DNA of 64,000 nucleotides from contig BSWB01000001.1 of the NCBI GenBank assembly GCA_033239125.1, positions 113,330,916 to 113,394,915 of the forward strand. The letters are read 5' to 3'. This DNA is from Fagopyrum homotropicum (lineage: Eukaryota; Streptophyta; Magnoliopsida; Caryophyllales; Polygonaceae). The first letter of the stretch is position 1. Each line of letters starts with the position of its first letter. Under the pieces are notes generated by a model that saw only the letters and a list, made by a program, of their open reading frames with translations, searched no databases and was not told the origin of the DNA. This document shows, piece by piece, positions 1 to 10,649 of this stretch. The position numbers and the translations under genes were made by a program.

Positions 1-1218
1 TATTCAGGGGTTTAACTTTAACCCACAAGTTATTATCATCGTTCGCCAAAGCCAGTTTGGAGGAACAAGTATTGAATCTCCACATCAACATTTATAGAAT
101 TTTGAGATTTTGATGGAGACAATGAAGTCAAAGAATGCAATCACCAACAATTACAAGATCAAGCCATTCTTCTTCTCCTTGAAATGGAAGGCTTTGTCTT
201 GGTACCAAGCTTTTCCAAATGGAAGACTCAATACATGGGAGGATCTATCTTCGGAGTTCCTAACCAAGTTCTTTCCGCCATCCAAGACAGCGGAGTTGAG
301 AGGTAAAATCGATGCTTTTTCTATGAGATCTAATGAAAGTTTGTTTCAGTCTTGGGAAAAATTTTAGGATTTACTATTTGATTGCCCACATCATAGCATT
401 TCCAAATTCGAGTTGTTGGAGATATACTACAAGGGGCTAGATGTGGAAACACAATTCAAGCTCCAATCCCTTTCATGTGGCTCATTCATGGACATGAGGG
501 AAGATGACACTTGAGACTTCATTGAGAAGCAAGCCCGAGTCATTGAGAAGTACTCTCACCGGAAGGCGGAAGCTAACCGAGTAGAGCAAGGAGCGAAGCT
601 AACACAAGCTGCTCAAACTCAAATCTTTTCTCTCAACACCGAGATTAAAGAATTGAAGGAAGTCATCAAAGCTAGCTTTCAAAAGCCTAAGGAGCAAGAT
701 GTTGGTTATTTAGGAAACAACAATAACCATAATGGGAATGAGAACACCAATCGCAACAGCTGGAACAACAACCGGAACAATTGGAACAACAACAACCGGA
801 ACAATAATTGGAACAACATAGGAATTCAAACAACAACAATTGACGTTCCAACCAACAACAAAATCCCGGTAATTCTTATCCCAATTCAGGAAATTCACTA
901 ACTCCACCATCTTCTTCTTCCATTCCTTTGAAAAGCCAGGGGCAAACATCTAATAGTGGAAGCACTTCGGGGAAAGATAAGCCCGATCCCATGCTGGAAA
1001 CGATCTTGGGAAAACTTCAAGGGCTGGAGAATCACATCACTAAGGTTGATAAAGCTCAAAAGGTTTTAGAAAACCAAATGTTCAACAATGCTGAGGAAGT
1101 TTCTAGATATCAAGGAAAACTTCCAGGAAAGACGGAGGATAACCCGAAAGGAAGGGTGATGGCTATCACAACTAGGAGCGGAGCAACAACTACCGACCCG
1201 CAGCCTAACTGTGTTTAA
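1..1218 (+). pseudogene. gag: Athila-A gag remnant (capsid part and Asn-rich tail)
   Basis: This is the structural Gag protein that forms the virus-like particle. The retrotransposon gag core is visible at about 110-367, with the typical KALSWYQ and FLTKFFP stretches, and continues at 400-650 with an ETQFKLQS motif. Positions 715-890 encode an Asn-rich tail (repeated NNN and WNN), as in other Athila Gags. In-frame stops occur near 94, at 365-367 and at 513. A frameshift near 890-930 moves the reading to the frame of 928-1218, which ends in a TAA at 1216-1218. The protein would run on into the protease, so gag and pro were one polyprotein. The N-terminus is outside the window. Confidence 0.88.
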
Positions 1219-2301
1219 GTTCCCATCGAAAAGGAGAAGGAAAAGGGGAAGGAGAAGGAAGACATCTACATTCCTCCTCCAGCTTACAAACCGCCCCTAC
1301 CATTCCCACAATCTAGAGCAAGAGCGCGTCTAGACAAGCAATTCAGTAAGTTCATTGAACTCATGAGCAAGCTGCATATTAATATACCTTTCATTGATGC
1401 AATTGTAGGTATGCCCGCTTATGGGAAGTTCTTAAAGGAGATCCTCTCTAACAAGAGGAAACTAGAAGACTTTGGAGAAGTCAAAATGAGTTCGGAATCA
1501 TCGGATCTCATCAAAACGATGAAGGAAAAGATGCCCCCAAAGATGAAGGATTTGGGGTCATTTTGTGTTCCAATCGGAGTAGGAGATGTCACATATGATG
1601 CATTATGTGATTTTGGAGCAAGCGTTAGCATCATTCCGCTTGCCTTATGCAGGAAGATCGGTTTAGGTGAACCTAAACCGGTGAAGATGACGTTATACAT
1701 GGCAGATCGATCCATAACTCATCCCGTCGGTATCATTGAAGACGTCCCGGTCAAGCTTGGTAAGTTCTATGTTCCAATAGATTTTGTTGTTCTTGACATT
1801 CCTGCAAATAGTCCGGTCCCGATCATACTCGGAAGACCGTTTCTTGCAACTTCCGGTTGTATGGTAGATTGCAAGAATGCTACACCCGCCTTCGACATAG
1901 TAGAAGAGAAAGTAGAGTTTGTCCTTTCTACTTTGATGAAAGTGCCAGCTCTTGAAGAAGATATGTTTAACATCCATGACGAAGAGGCATCTAGAGAGGA
2001 AGTAAGCTCGATTCTATTCAAGGATCCATTGCAAAAGGTGATCACTATGAGCATTATGGAGAAATGAGAGTAAGAGGAATGCAATAAGAAAATTGAAGCT
2101 TTGGAGGAGCTAAAGGAAGTGCATGAAGAAGAGTTTGAAAAGCTCTACGATGGGTCAGAAAACGTGAGGAATCACGGTCAGTCGTGCTATTCCACGGCCG
2201 TGGTTCCCACCAACATGACCGTAATCAGCTATTCAGAGGACTATAGTAAGTTACACGGCCAGAACCACAGGCCGTGGAACTATCAAAGGTGCCGTAATTG
2301 A
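1219..2301 (+). pseudogene. pro: Athila-A aspartic protease region
   Basis: This is the aspartic protease that matures Gag-Pol. A Lys/Glu-rich linker (1219-1260) leads to LPFPQSRARARLDKQF and then the domain. The catalytic motif DFGASVSIIP begins at 1609 (residue 83 of the ATG-to-stop frame at 1363-2067). The flap region VGIIEDVPV and the second signature IILGRPFLATSG follow, near residues 153-164. The frame continues from gag in frame 1. It is cut by a TGA at 2065-2067, and the same frame continues to 2301 as a Glu-rich tail. The motif D-F-G-A in place of D-T/S-G-A is a variation I also see in Athila-B (D-L-G-A). Confidence 0.87.
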
Positions 2302-2360
2302 CTTTCACGCCCAAAACCACGGCTGTGGAAGTAACAGTGGTGCCGTAATTTTGGGAAATT
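2165..2360 (+). repeat. CCACGG dyad cluster between pro and RT (Athila-A)
   Basis: Three dyads lie within about 200 bp: CCACGGCCGTGG at about 2194, an imperfect one (ccacaggccgtgg) near 2267 and a third (ccacggctgtgg) near 2317. Each is followed by a half-site of the form accgtaat or gccgtaatt. The same composite appears upstream of ORF3 and in the LTR of this element. No function is known to me. The stretch from 2302 to 2572 otherwise holds only the degenerate pro-RT linker. Confidence 0.8.
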
Positions 2361-2572
2361 CCGAGAAAAATTACGTCCTCTCCACCAATGCTCTTGAGCC
2401 TTCTTCAACAACTTCTACACCCTTGGAGACTTCTAAGGAAGCATTGGAGACTCCAATAGTGATGGAATTGAAGCCGCTTCCCACACATCTAAGGTACTCA
2501 TTTCTATGAACTAATTCTACTTTTCCGGTAATTGTTAGTTCCGATCTAAGTGAAGATGAACATAGTAAGCTT

Positions 2573-4572
2573 ATGGTTGTTCTAAGAAAACATAGGAAAG
2601 CCTTAGGTTACACTATAGATGATCTAATAGAAATTAAGCCTTCATTGTGCATGCATAAGATCCTAATGGAAGAAGACTTTAGACCTTTGCGACAACCTCA
2701 AAGATGGTTAAATCCGACCATGAAGGAGGTTTTCAAGAAGGAAATTTTAAACTACTTGATGCAGGTATCATCTACCCTATCTCCGATAGCAAGTGGGTGA
2801 GCCCCGTACAAGTTGTTCCAAAGAAGGGAGGAATGACGGTTATCACCAATAAGAATAATGAGCTCATTCCTACAAGGACCGTGACTGGATGGAGGATGTG
2901 CATTGATTACCGGAAGCTAAACAATGCAACTAGAAAGGATCACTTCCCATTACCCTTCATTGATCAAATGCTTGAAAGGTTAGCACAACACTCTCATTTT
3001 TGCTATCTTGACGGTTATAGTGGCTTCTTTCAGATTCCGATTCATCCGAACGATCAAGAGAAGATCACATTCACGTGCCCATGGGGTACGTTCGCTTATA
3101 GGAGAATGCCATTCGGGCTTTGCAACGCCCCAACCACCTTCCAAAGGTGCATGATGGCTATCTTCTCGGAGTACATAGAGGAGATCATGGAGGTTTTCAT
3201 GGATGACTTTTCAATTTATGGTTCCTCTTTCGATAATTGTCTCTCTAACCTTTCTCTTGTCCTACAAAGGTGTGAGGACACTAATTTAGTTCTTAATTGG
3301 GAAAAGTGTCAATTTATGGTGAAGGAAGGCATTGTACTCGGACACTTGATCTCTAGTAGAGGGATTGAGGTAGATAAAGCTAAGATAGAGACCATAGAAA
3401 AGCTCCCTCCTCCATCTTTGGTGAAGGGGATAAGAAGCTTTCTAGGACATGTTGGATTTTATAGACGTTTTATAAAGGATTTTTCTAAGATATCGAAACC
3501 GCTTACTAATCTATTGATGAAGGATGTAGTTTTTGATTTCTCGCAGGATTGTTTAGATGCATTTCATAAAATTCGGGAAGCTCTAATTTCAGCCCCGATC
3601 ATCCAACCTCCGGACTGGAATCATCCATTCGAGGTTATGTGTGATGCAAGTGACGTAGCTATAGGAGCTGTGCTTGGACAAAAGAAGGAAGGCCGAACCC
3701 ATGCTATCTATTACGCTAGCAAGACGCTAGATGAAGGGCAACTTAATTACGCCACTACTGAAAAAGAATTCCTAGCTATTGTATATGCTTTTGAAAAGTT
3801 TCGTTCTTATCTTGTAGGTGCAAAGGTGATTGTATACACGGATCATACTGCGATCCGGTATCTACTTGCAAAGAAGGATGCGAAGCCAAGGCTGATTAGA
3901 TGGATTCTTCTCCTACAAGAATTCGATCTAGAGATCCGTGACAAGAAGGGTTCGGAAAATTCTATTGCGGATCATTTGAGTCGTCTACCACATCTAGAAG
4001 ACGACAATCTAGCTATAGATGAATCCTTTCCGGACGAGCATTTACACATCATAGAGGAGCGCATCGACAAGATAACTAAAGGTAACGAACCATGGTTTGC
4101 TGATTTTGTTAACTATTTGGTTTGTCAGGAAATACCACCCGGACTATCCTATGCACAAAGGAAGAAGTTCTTTAAGGATGTCCGGGAATACTTTTGGAAT
4201 GAACCTCTACTCTTCAAGAGAGGTCCTGACGGCATCATTCGAAGATGTGTGCCGGAAGACGAGATGCAAAGCGTCATTCGTCATTGTCATTCACTACCTT
4301 GTGGAGGACACACTAGCTCGAACAAGACTAGCGCTAAGGTATTGCAATCTGGATTTTTTTGGCCTACTTTATTTAAAGATGTGCAAACCTTTGTTTCCTG
4401 CTGCGATGCTTGTCAAAGAACAGGGAACATATCTAGGAGAAATGAAATGCCTCTTAACAACATTCAGGAGGTAGAGATCTTTGACGTTTGGGGAGTAGAC
4501 TTCATGGAACCTTTCCCATCATCTTGTGGAAACCAATACATACTTCTAGCTGTAGATTATGTTTCGAGATGA
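2573..4572 (+). pseudogene. pol: Athila-A reverse transcriptase, RNase H and start of integrase
   Basis: This part of Pol copies the RNA genome to DNA and degrades the template. The RT N-terminal flank starts at 2573 in frame 2. One base is missing near 2745-2750, in a run of A, after which the reading continues in frame 1 to the TGA at 4570-4572 (about 600 codons). Motifs, numbered from the ATG at 2704: YLDGYSGFFQIPI from about residue 100, MPFGLCNAP near 136, the catalytic FMDD at about 165-168 (YxDD variant), RNase H MCDAS near 311, the TDH near 379 and DHLSRL near 421. From about residue 526 the integrase zinc-binding H-H-C-C region (CDACQRTGNI) follows, and the first integrase Asp is in WGVDF. 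RT and RNase H catalytic residues look present. Confidence 0.93.
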
Positions 4573-5297
4573 GTTAAAGCAATTGCCTCTCCATCTAATG
4601 ATGCCATGGTTGTAGTTAAGTTCTTCAAATAGAACTATCTTCCCAAGGTTTGGGACACCACGGACTATCATTAGTGATGGAGGCTCTCACTTCATTGCCC
4701 CATGATTCGAAGCTCTACTAGCTAAGTATGGGGTGACTCACAAGATCGACACCCCTTATCATCCACAAACGAGTTGACAAGTTGAGATTTCGAATAGGGA
4801 GATTTAAAGGAATCCTAGAGAAGACAGTTTCAAAGACAAGGAAGGATTGGTCTTTGAAACTAGATGATGCATTATGGGCATATAGGACTGCATACAAGAC
4901 TCTCATAGGAACAACACCATACAACCTTGTGTATGGGAAGTCTTGTCACTTACCGATGGAGCTGGAACATAAAGCGTATTGGGCGGTTAAGTGGTTGAAC
5001 TTCAGCATGAAGGAAGCGGGCGAGAAGCGCCTTTTGGACCTTAATGAGCTTGAAGAACTTCGCTTAAACGCTTATGAGAACGCCAAGATCTATAAGGAGA
5101 GAGCGAAGCGTTGGCATGATAAGCATATTATTCTAAAGGACCTCAAAGAAGGAGATCAAGTTCTCCTCTTCAATTCGAGACTTCGGCTCTTTCCAGGTAA
5201 GCTTAAATCTCGTTGGACTGGACCTTATCTAATCAAACATGTTTTTCCCATGGTGCATTTGAAGTATGGGGTGAAAAGAGCGGAAGTTGTAAGGTGA
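4573..5297 (+). pseudogene. int: Athila-A integrase core and C-terminal part, broken
   Basis: Integrase inserts the cDNA with a 5-bp staggered cut. After the stop at 4570-4572 the core continues with several stops and indels: a TAG follows VKFFK near 4630, and a stop sits in the PQTS region near 4775. The catalytic region IISDGG and the PYHPQTS-VEIS block are recognisable across frames. From 4782 a clean frame of 171 codons carries the end of the core and the C-terminal DNA-binding part (DALWAYRTAYKT, WTGPYLI). It ends at 5295-5297. There is no chromodomain, as expected for Athila. Confidence 0.88.
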
Positions 5298-6205
5298 ACG
5301 GTCAATGACTCAAGAAGTATACACCGGAGCTCCAAGCTGAGGAGTTTGCACCTACCACACTCGAATAGATGCAAGTATGGTCTAGCTACGGAACTAAAAC
5401 AAGCGCTTCTTGGGAGGCAACCCAAGGTAATGCACTTATGCTTTTGTTTATCATTCTTAGATTAGATTAGTTTAGTCGTTTTTGCTTTGTTGTTGCCCTC
5501 GATACCTCCCGGTATGTCGTGTTTTTGGATGTAGGAACAATGGGATAGGCAATGGAAAGGAAAAAGTTAGAAGGAATTGACGAAACTTGGATTTTGGCAC
5601 ATTATAGAGAGTTCCACGCCCTAAACCACGGTCATGGAAGCTACAGTGACCGTAATTTGCAAAAATCTGAGAAAAATCACCAAAACCACGGTTCCGTACA
5701 AAACCACGGCCGTGGAACACCCCGAGTGACCGTGATTTTCCAATAAATTTACGGTCACTATATAAACTACCTTCTTCACAAAAACAACACAAAATATCCC
5801 ATTCCACGACCCCATTCCACGACTAGCGCCGAAACCACTCCCCCTCTCTCGAATCTTTGTTCGGAACTCGTTTCGAACGATTCTTGGTCCTAAAGTGAAG
5901 CATTTTCGACCCTCTACAAGATCCAATCAACAATCGGAGAGTACAATTATCCCAAAAGACGGAATTTGGATTTTGAGAATCCAAAAACCTAGGTTTTCTT
6001 CTCTTTCTCTACTTTGTCGATTCGGCTAAATTCTTGCAAGATTTTTAGGATAACTGATTGGAATTGGATTGGAATTAGTCTAGGACTGTACCTGCTGAAT
6101 TTGGTGTGAATTGATTGAGATTTGAGCAAAACAGAGCCGAACCACGGTCTTTGGGCGAACCACGGCCGTGGAAATTGTAGAACAGGCCGTGATTTTTCCT
6201 CTATA
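5298..6205 (+). other. Athila-A spacer between integrase and ORF3, with two dyad clusters
   Basis: No open frame of note. The first dyad cluster is at 5615-5745 (imperfect ccacggtcatgg near 5628, then CCACGGCCGTGG at about 5705, followed by gaccgtgattt). The second is at 6134-6195, just before the ORF3 start (CCACGGCCGTGG at about 6161, then ggccgtgattttt). The part from about 5850 is colinear with 50821-51178 in Athila-C. This could be the leader of a separate ORF3 transcript, but I see no proof of a promoter or splice site. Confidence 0.6.
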
Positions 6206-7592
6206 ATGAATTTGTTTAGGCGTAAGTCAACTAGGAACAAGAAGAGGAAAGGAGACACTTACTCTTCCTCCCAAAACCCCCTAGTGAGCCACCATCACCC
6301 CCACCTCCTAGAATTTCAACCATCCATGAGGATTACCTCGATGCCTTGGAAAGGATCGAGAAGAGAGCGGTCATAGGACCGTGCTACTTAGTGCTTGAGA
6401 AGTTATAGCCGCAGAATGTAGTGAATGACTTAACGTGGCTTCTAGATAGAGCCGGTCTGATCATCTTCTCCGCCATTAGGGAAAATGCATATGAGGAGAT
6501 TACTAGGGAGTTTGTGACTTCCTTTGATCACAGTTCTATGGATAGGACGGTTTCTTTTAGGCTGATGGAGGAGAACTATGAGTTCTCGATCTTGTAGTTC
6601 GGAGCCTTCTTTGGGTTCCAAGAGACCTTCAATGGTCATTTTCCTAGCGGTGAATACGTTAAGGACTTCTAGGAGGACATAGCCATGATCTATGCCAGCT
6701 GACACCAAGGCTAAGCTTATCTATCACTTAGCCTTGAAGATAGCCCATATAGTCCTTTCTGAGTGCCTTTTCCCTAGGACTGAGACCCCTCAGAAGATTA
6801 AGACTGATGAGTTGTTCCTTCTTTACTCTATGCTTCACGGTAGACTTGCTGACTGTGCTACCCCCTTAGCCTCCACCATGAGTAAGCTCAAGAACAAGAG
6901 AGTCGGTAACATTGGATATGGTGGTATGGTTACCCACATTGATATGGTGGTACGGCATCCCGTGGCTCCCTGAGTATTCCATTATGGCTGGACGCCATAA
7001 TTGGAAGCAGACTTTCGCTGCTATGCATGCGAATAGGTTAGTGGCACCTTCCTATGTCCCCGATGAGGTTCCGGCTGCAGATGTTGAGGAGGAGGTAGGA
7101 GGAGATGATGGTTTTGAGGGAGGAGGTGATGAGCAGGACTTTGGCACTTTCCCGGATCAGCCGGCACACTTCCCTGACCCTCCTAGGCGTTCACCATGAC
7201 CCGCTGGACCTTCAGGAGCCTCTTCCTCTCGCCGTGCTAGCGTGAGTGAGAGGGCGACATGGATAGACGCTCCTCCCGCTTGGTACGGAGCACAACCAGA
7301 GTAGATGGGAGCTCCACCACCTTGATATAGTCAGGCGTCAGCAGCACCAACAGCACCGACTCCATAGGACGCACCGGCATGGTACGGCCAGCCACCGGCT
7401 TGGTATGAGCAGCTACCGGAGTGGGCTACCAACCTTTCTAGGCGAGTTGGTGACTTGGAGATCCATAGAGAGGCGCAAGAGACTAGGAGCCGAGAGCATG
7501 ACGAGATGATGAGTGATATCTACCGCCAGCAGTTTGGGCGGTACTACAACCATGACTTCCGCCCATTTCCACCACCGCCACCTCCACACTGA
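6206..7592 (+). pseudogene. Athila-A third ORF (env position, Athila ORF1-like), degenerate
   Basis: An ORF in the place where Athila elements carry their env-like gene. It resembles the plant 'Athila ORF-1' family by its order of blocks: basic start (RNKKRKGD), Pro-rich stretch, the RLMEENYEFSILEFGAFFG-type block, then LIYHLALKIAH and a Gly/Asp-rich part. The end has repeated Trp-Tyr/Pro motifs and a short charged helix. ATG at 6206; the homologous end is TGA at 7590-7592. Several stops and shifts are present: near 6404, at 6596-6598, near 6670 and in the W/Y repeats. About 150 bp present in Athila-C (around 51940-52090) is missing here. I see no signal peptide or membrane segment, so the name env is by position only. 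Confidence 0.72.
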
Positions 7593-8942
7593 TGAGCCAT
7601 GAGGATTGACAGTTTCAGCCGCCTCACCACCGTTCTAGTGAGTTCATTTTTCTTTTCTTCTTTTCTTTATTTCTTTTTCGAACATTGAGGACAATGTATG
7701 TTCTAAGTATGGGGTGGGGTGTGACTATGTGTTGTAATAACTCTACTACATTTGCTTGCTTCTATCCATAACACTTTGCATGTTTCATTTTCATAGTCAC
7801 ACGTTTCATTATTGCATTGCATGAAAAAGTTTGAAAAAACCATAAAAATTTGAAAATTTTGGAAAATTTTGAAAGAGTTCTTGTGCTTCTAAGATTAGAG
7901 ATGACTTCTATGATAGTTCTCACTTGTGGAATGAGTTTTTGATGACAATTGTATGCTTAAATGGAATAATAAATTGAAAAGGAATTGAATGTGTTGTTTA
8001 TCCTTTCTTGCAAGTTTCATAATGTGAAAGCTCTATCTAAATCATATTGAGAAATTGAAGTTGAAATCGCATGATGAGTTCTTATACTTCTTTATGAAAT
8101 GATTAAGGCAATTCGATTTTCTTTCTTCTTTCTTTGATCACTTATCCCCACAATAAAAGTAATTGCCTCCCTTACCTATCCGGGAATTTGGAGGAGTTGA
8201 TATTTGGCATGTTTGATGTGGGAGGGCCATGAAAGCAAAATTTTGCATTCAAAGAATAGAATTAATAGGTTTGGGGAAGTCAATCATGACAATGAGTAAC
8301 TCGGCACCATTCACATAGCCGGGTGTTTGTGTCTTTCCAAAGTCGGATTGAGCGATATTCCTAATGAATTATGGTATGTGCATCAAGGGTTGGAGGCATC
8401 TCGAAATTTGAGAAACGCCGATCTCCTAGGCTTTGGATTTTGTCCACCTCTGTCCATCTTTCAAAAAGTAAAGTCGAAAAATAATGTGAAAAAGAAGAGC
8501 GCAAAACTCAAAGTTGATGTTGTTGCAATTCAAAGTAAAAAGAAAAAGAGTTGGGTTATTCATTTTCCCAGATTCATGCACCACATCCCTAATAAGTTTC
8601 CCTCCCTTCCACATTCTAGACCTTACTTGAAAGTCCTTAAGATCAAAAGAATGTTATTTGACTTGGTGATCTAAATTGAAGTTTCTTATGCTTGATTTTG
8701 ACAATACTTAAAGGTTATGATGTTTGTCTTAAAGTTTAAGCGATTCATGATGTTTCTTTGCTTTACATTCTTTGGTTTATGTATATAAGCGTTTCAAGGA
8801 TGAATGAAGCAAGGTTTGAGGATGATCTATTGACTAGAACCATATTTACCTAAAGGATGTTTTTGTTCTGAGATTGCATGCATATTTCATTCTAACTCGT
8901 ATTCTAAGCTTTTAAAAACCTTACTTGGGGACAAGCAAGTGA
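7593..8942 (+). other. Athila-A 3' non-coding region
   Basis: About 1.35 kb without coding signal, before the PPT. It holds three things shared with Athila-B and Athila-C: a PPT-like module at 7705-7722 (AAGTATGGGGTGGGG), an A/T-rich stretch of a-runs near 7830-7870, and a 56-bp block at 8294-8349 that is nearly unchanged among the three elements. Confidence 0.75.
8294..8349 (+). promoter_or_regulatory. Conserved 56-bp block in the Athila 3' region (Athila-A copy)
   Basis: Begins gagtaactcggcaccattc and ends ccaaagtcggatt. By eye it matches Athila-B (25839-25894, minus strand) at 52 of 56 positions and Athila-C (53401-53456) at 54 of 56, while the flanks of Athila-B differ greatly. No ORF explains it. 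The role is unknown; an RNA signal is one possibility. Confidence 0.7.
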
Positions 8943-8958
8943 CAAGTATGGGGTATTT
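8943..8958 (+). promoter_or_regulatory. Polypurine tract of Athila-A
   Basis: caagtatggggtattt directly abuts the LTR start TGTTAGCATG at 8959. It is the plus-strand primer site; the same 16 bases stand before the 3' LTR of Athila-C. Confidence 0.85.
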
Positions 8959-10649
8959 TGTTAGCATGAAATATTACGATATTCTAGGCACTTATTTTGG
9001 TTGTTTTTCCCTCATTATTGTGTACATGGATGAAGTTTAGAAGCAATTGTTAGCTTGTTCCTCTATTTTGTCGATATGGATGTCTACACTAGCTTTGTGT
9101 TAATTGTAGGTGAAAAGGAGCTAAATAAGAGCAATTGAGAGAGAAAAGAGAGCAATCGATCATATTCGAGGATTAGGAACACATCAAGGAAGCTAAGGAA
9201 GGAGTTAGGATGAAGAATGTCACGACACAAAGGAAATTACAAGTATTTTAAACTTCCACGCCCTGAATTACGGCCGTAGAAGAGTCCACGCTCTAAACCA
9301 CGCCCATGGATCTTGGCATCATGAGCGTGGAGCATTCCAGTAAGTTACATGGCCTAAAGTACGGTCGTGGAAGTCACAAGAGACCGTAACCCCTTTCCAC
9401 GCCCTAAACCACAGTCGTGGAAACCCTTGAGACCGTGATTTAGGCGATCTTTTGATGAGTCTTTATTTACCACGTGATTTATGTAATGGGCCTGGACAGT
9501 TATTCTTTCCCGTCTTATAAAAAGGTCGGAAAAGATAGTTTCGGGAATCCTCGCTCGAGCTCGCAATACTCGCGTTTGATCCTGCTTAGACGCCTACGGA
9601 CGCTGACGGCCGCTTACCTTGCTTGGAGCATTCTTACCTAGGGTTGATTGAAGATCGCCGAAGGTTTAGCCTCTTTCTTAGGTTTTTGATATTGAAGACA
9701 GATTGACAACGTGTTCTTAATACTTACCTTAGATCATTGTGAGGTTTTGTGTTCTACATTCTGAATCATTGAATATCGCTTATTGTGTATCGGATTGAGA
9801 ATTGGTTTTGAAGTTTATTGAGTATTCGAGGGTTTTCATCTTTCATTCTCTTTAATTTGAATATTGATATTATGACAATGGTTATTGGCTAAAACCCTTT
9901 AGCAATTCTAAGGTGAAGGGTTGATAGTTGTGGCTTAGATGATGATAGATCGATCGTAATTTAATTGGACCCTGAGAGTTAGAGAGATCTTGTCGACGAA
10001 CCTAAATCACGGCCTGTTATTGGGTTTCCACTGCCGTGGTTCTCAAGATCTGACCGTGATTCACCCTAGTTTACGAACTTTGCTTTTACTTTGATCCAAG
10101 GTTAAAGATTTGCTTTAATCTAGTCTTGGCTTGCCCTTTTCTAGGTAGTAGTGAGACTCATCATCCTCTATTTCAGTTTCGAGTGTCACAACCTTAATCG
10201 TTTTAGTTTATCTTGATCCTTGGGTTAGAAGTCTGGGTATTTGAGTTTAATTCTTGTCCATAGATCCTTTCTATACTGCAGCCTCAAGAACCTTTATAGA
10301 GAGTGTCTTTAGATAAGTCATATAAAGTCTTGGAACTTCACCGTACATTAGTTTACTTTAGCATACCTTCGCAACTCTTGACTCTGTCCTTAGTTCTTTA
10401 GTATATCTTGAATCGATTGCTACAATTTGATACCTGGATATTTAGGGTTGCTGTTTTCCCCAATATTTGCAAAGCTTTACACCTTATATGCTCGACAACT
10501 TGAAATTGGATTTTGTTTCACCAAATCCCTGTGATCGATACTCTGGAATATTTGAAAATCTATGTCGATCCATACACTGCGGGTTCGCTTGCTTTTATTC
10601 TAATTTTATAAATTTAAGACTTGATTGCACGCACGTTTTAGGGCGAATA
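8959..10649 (+). repeat. 3' LTR of Athila-A
   Basis: 1,691 bp, starting TGTTAGCATGAAATATT as in both LTRs of Athila-C. It has a TATA box at 9516, dyad clusters at 9255-9440 (U3) and about 10005-10060, and the Athila U5 signature near 10530-10640 (tccctgtgatcgatactctg, then acactgcgggttcgcttgc). The last bases are gcgaata, so the terminal CA has mutated to TA. Confidence 0.9.
9516..9522 (+). promoter_or_regulatory. TATA box of the Athila-A LTR promoter
   Basis: TATAAAA in the context cttataaaaaggtcgg. The same box stands in both Athila-C LTRs (38304 and 54626). It marks the U3/R region, with transcription expected about 30 bp downstream. Confidence 0.7.

Larger units (their letters stand above)
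1..10649 (+). mobile_element. Athila-A: Ty3/gypsy Athila-type retrotransposon, left end outside window
   Basis: The order gag, protease, RT, RNase H, integrase, a third ORF, a long 3' non-coding region, PPT and LTR is that of Athila elements of the Ty3/gypsy superfamily. The 5' LTR, PBS and first part of gag lie to the left of the window. The 3' LTR ends at 10649 as gcgaata, where the sister element Athila-C ends gcgaaca. The next bases (10650-10757) encode a gag zinc knuckle of another element on the opposite strand, so Athila-A inserted into chromovirus E. The expected right TSD would be atcgt (10650-10654), but the left copy is not visible. All ORFs carry stops or frameshifts, so the copy is dead. 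Confidence 0.93.

Noticed and set aside
5552..5746. Short ORF with repeated NHG motifs (NHGHG, NHGRG)
   Set aside because: The peptide repeats come from the CCACGG dyads. Other dyad clusters are in other frames and in non-coding DNA.
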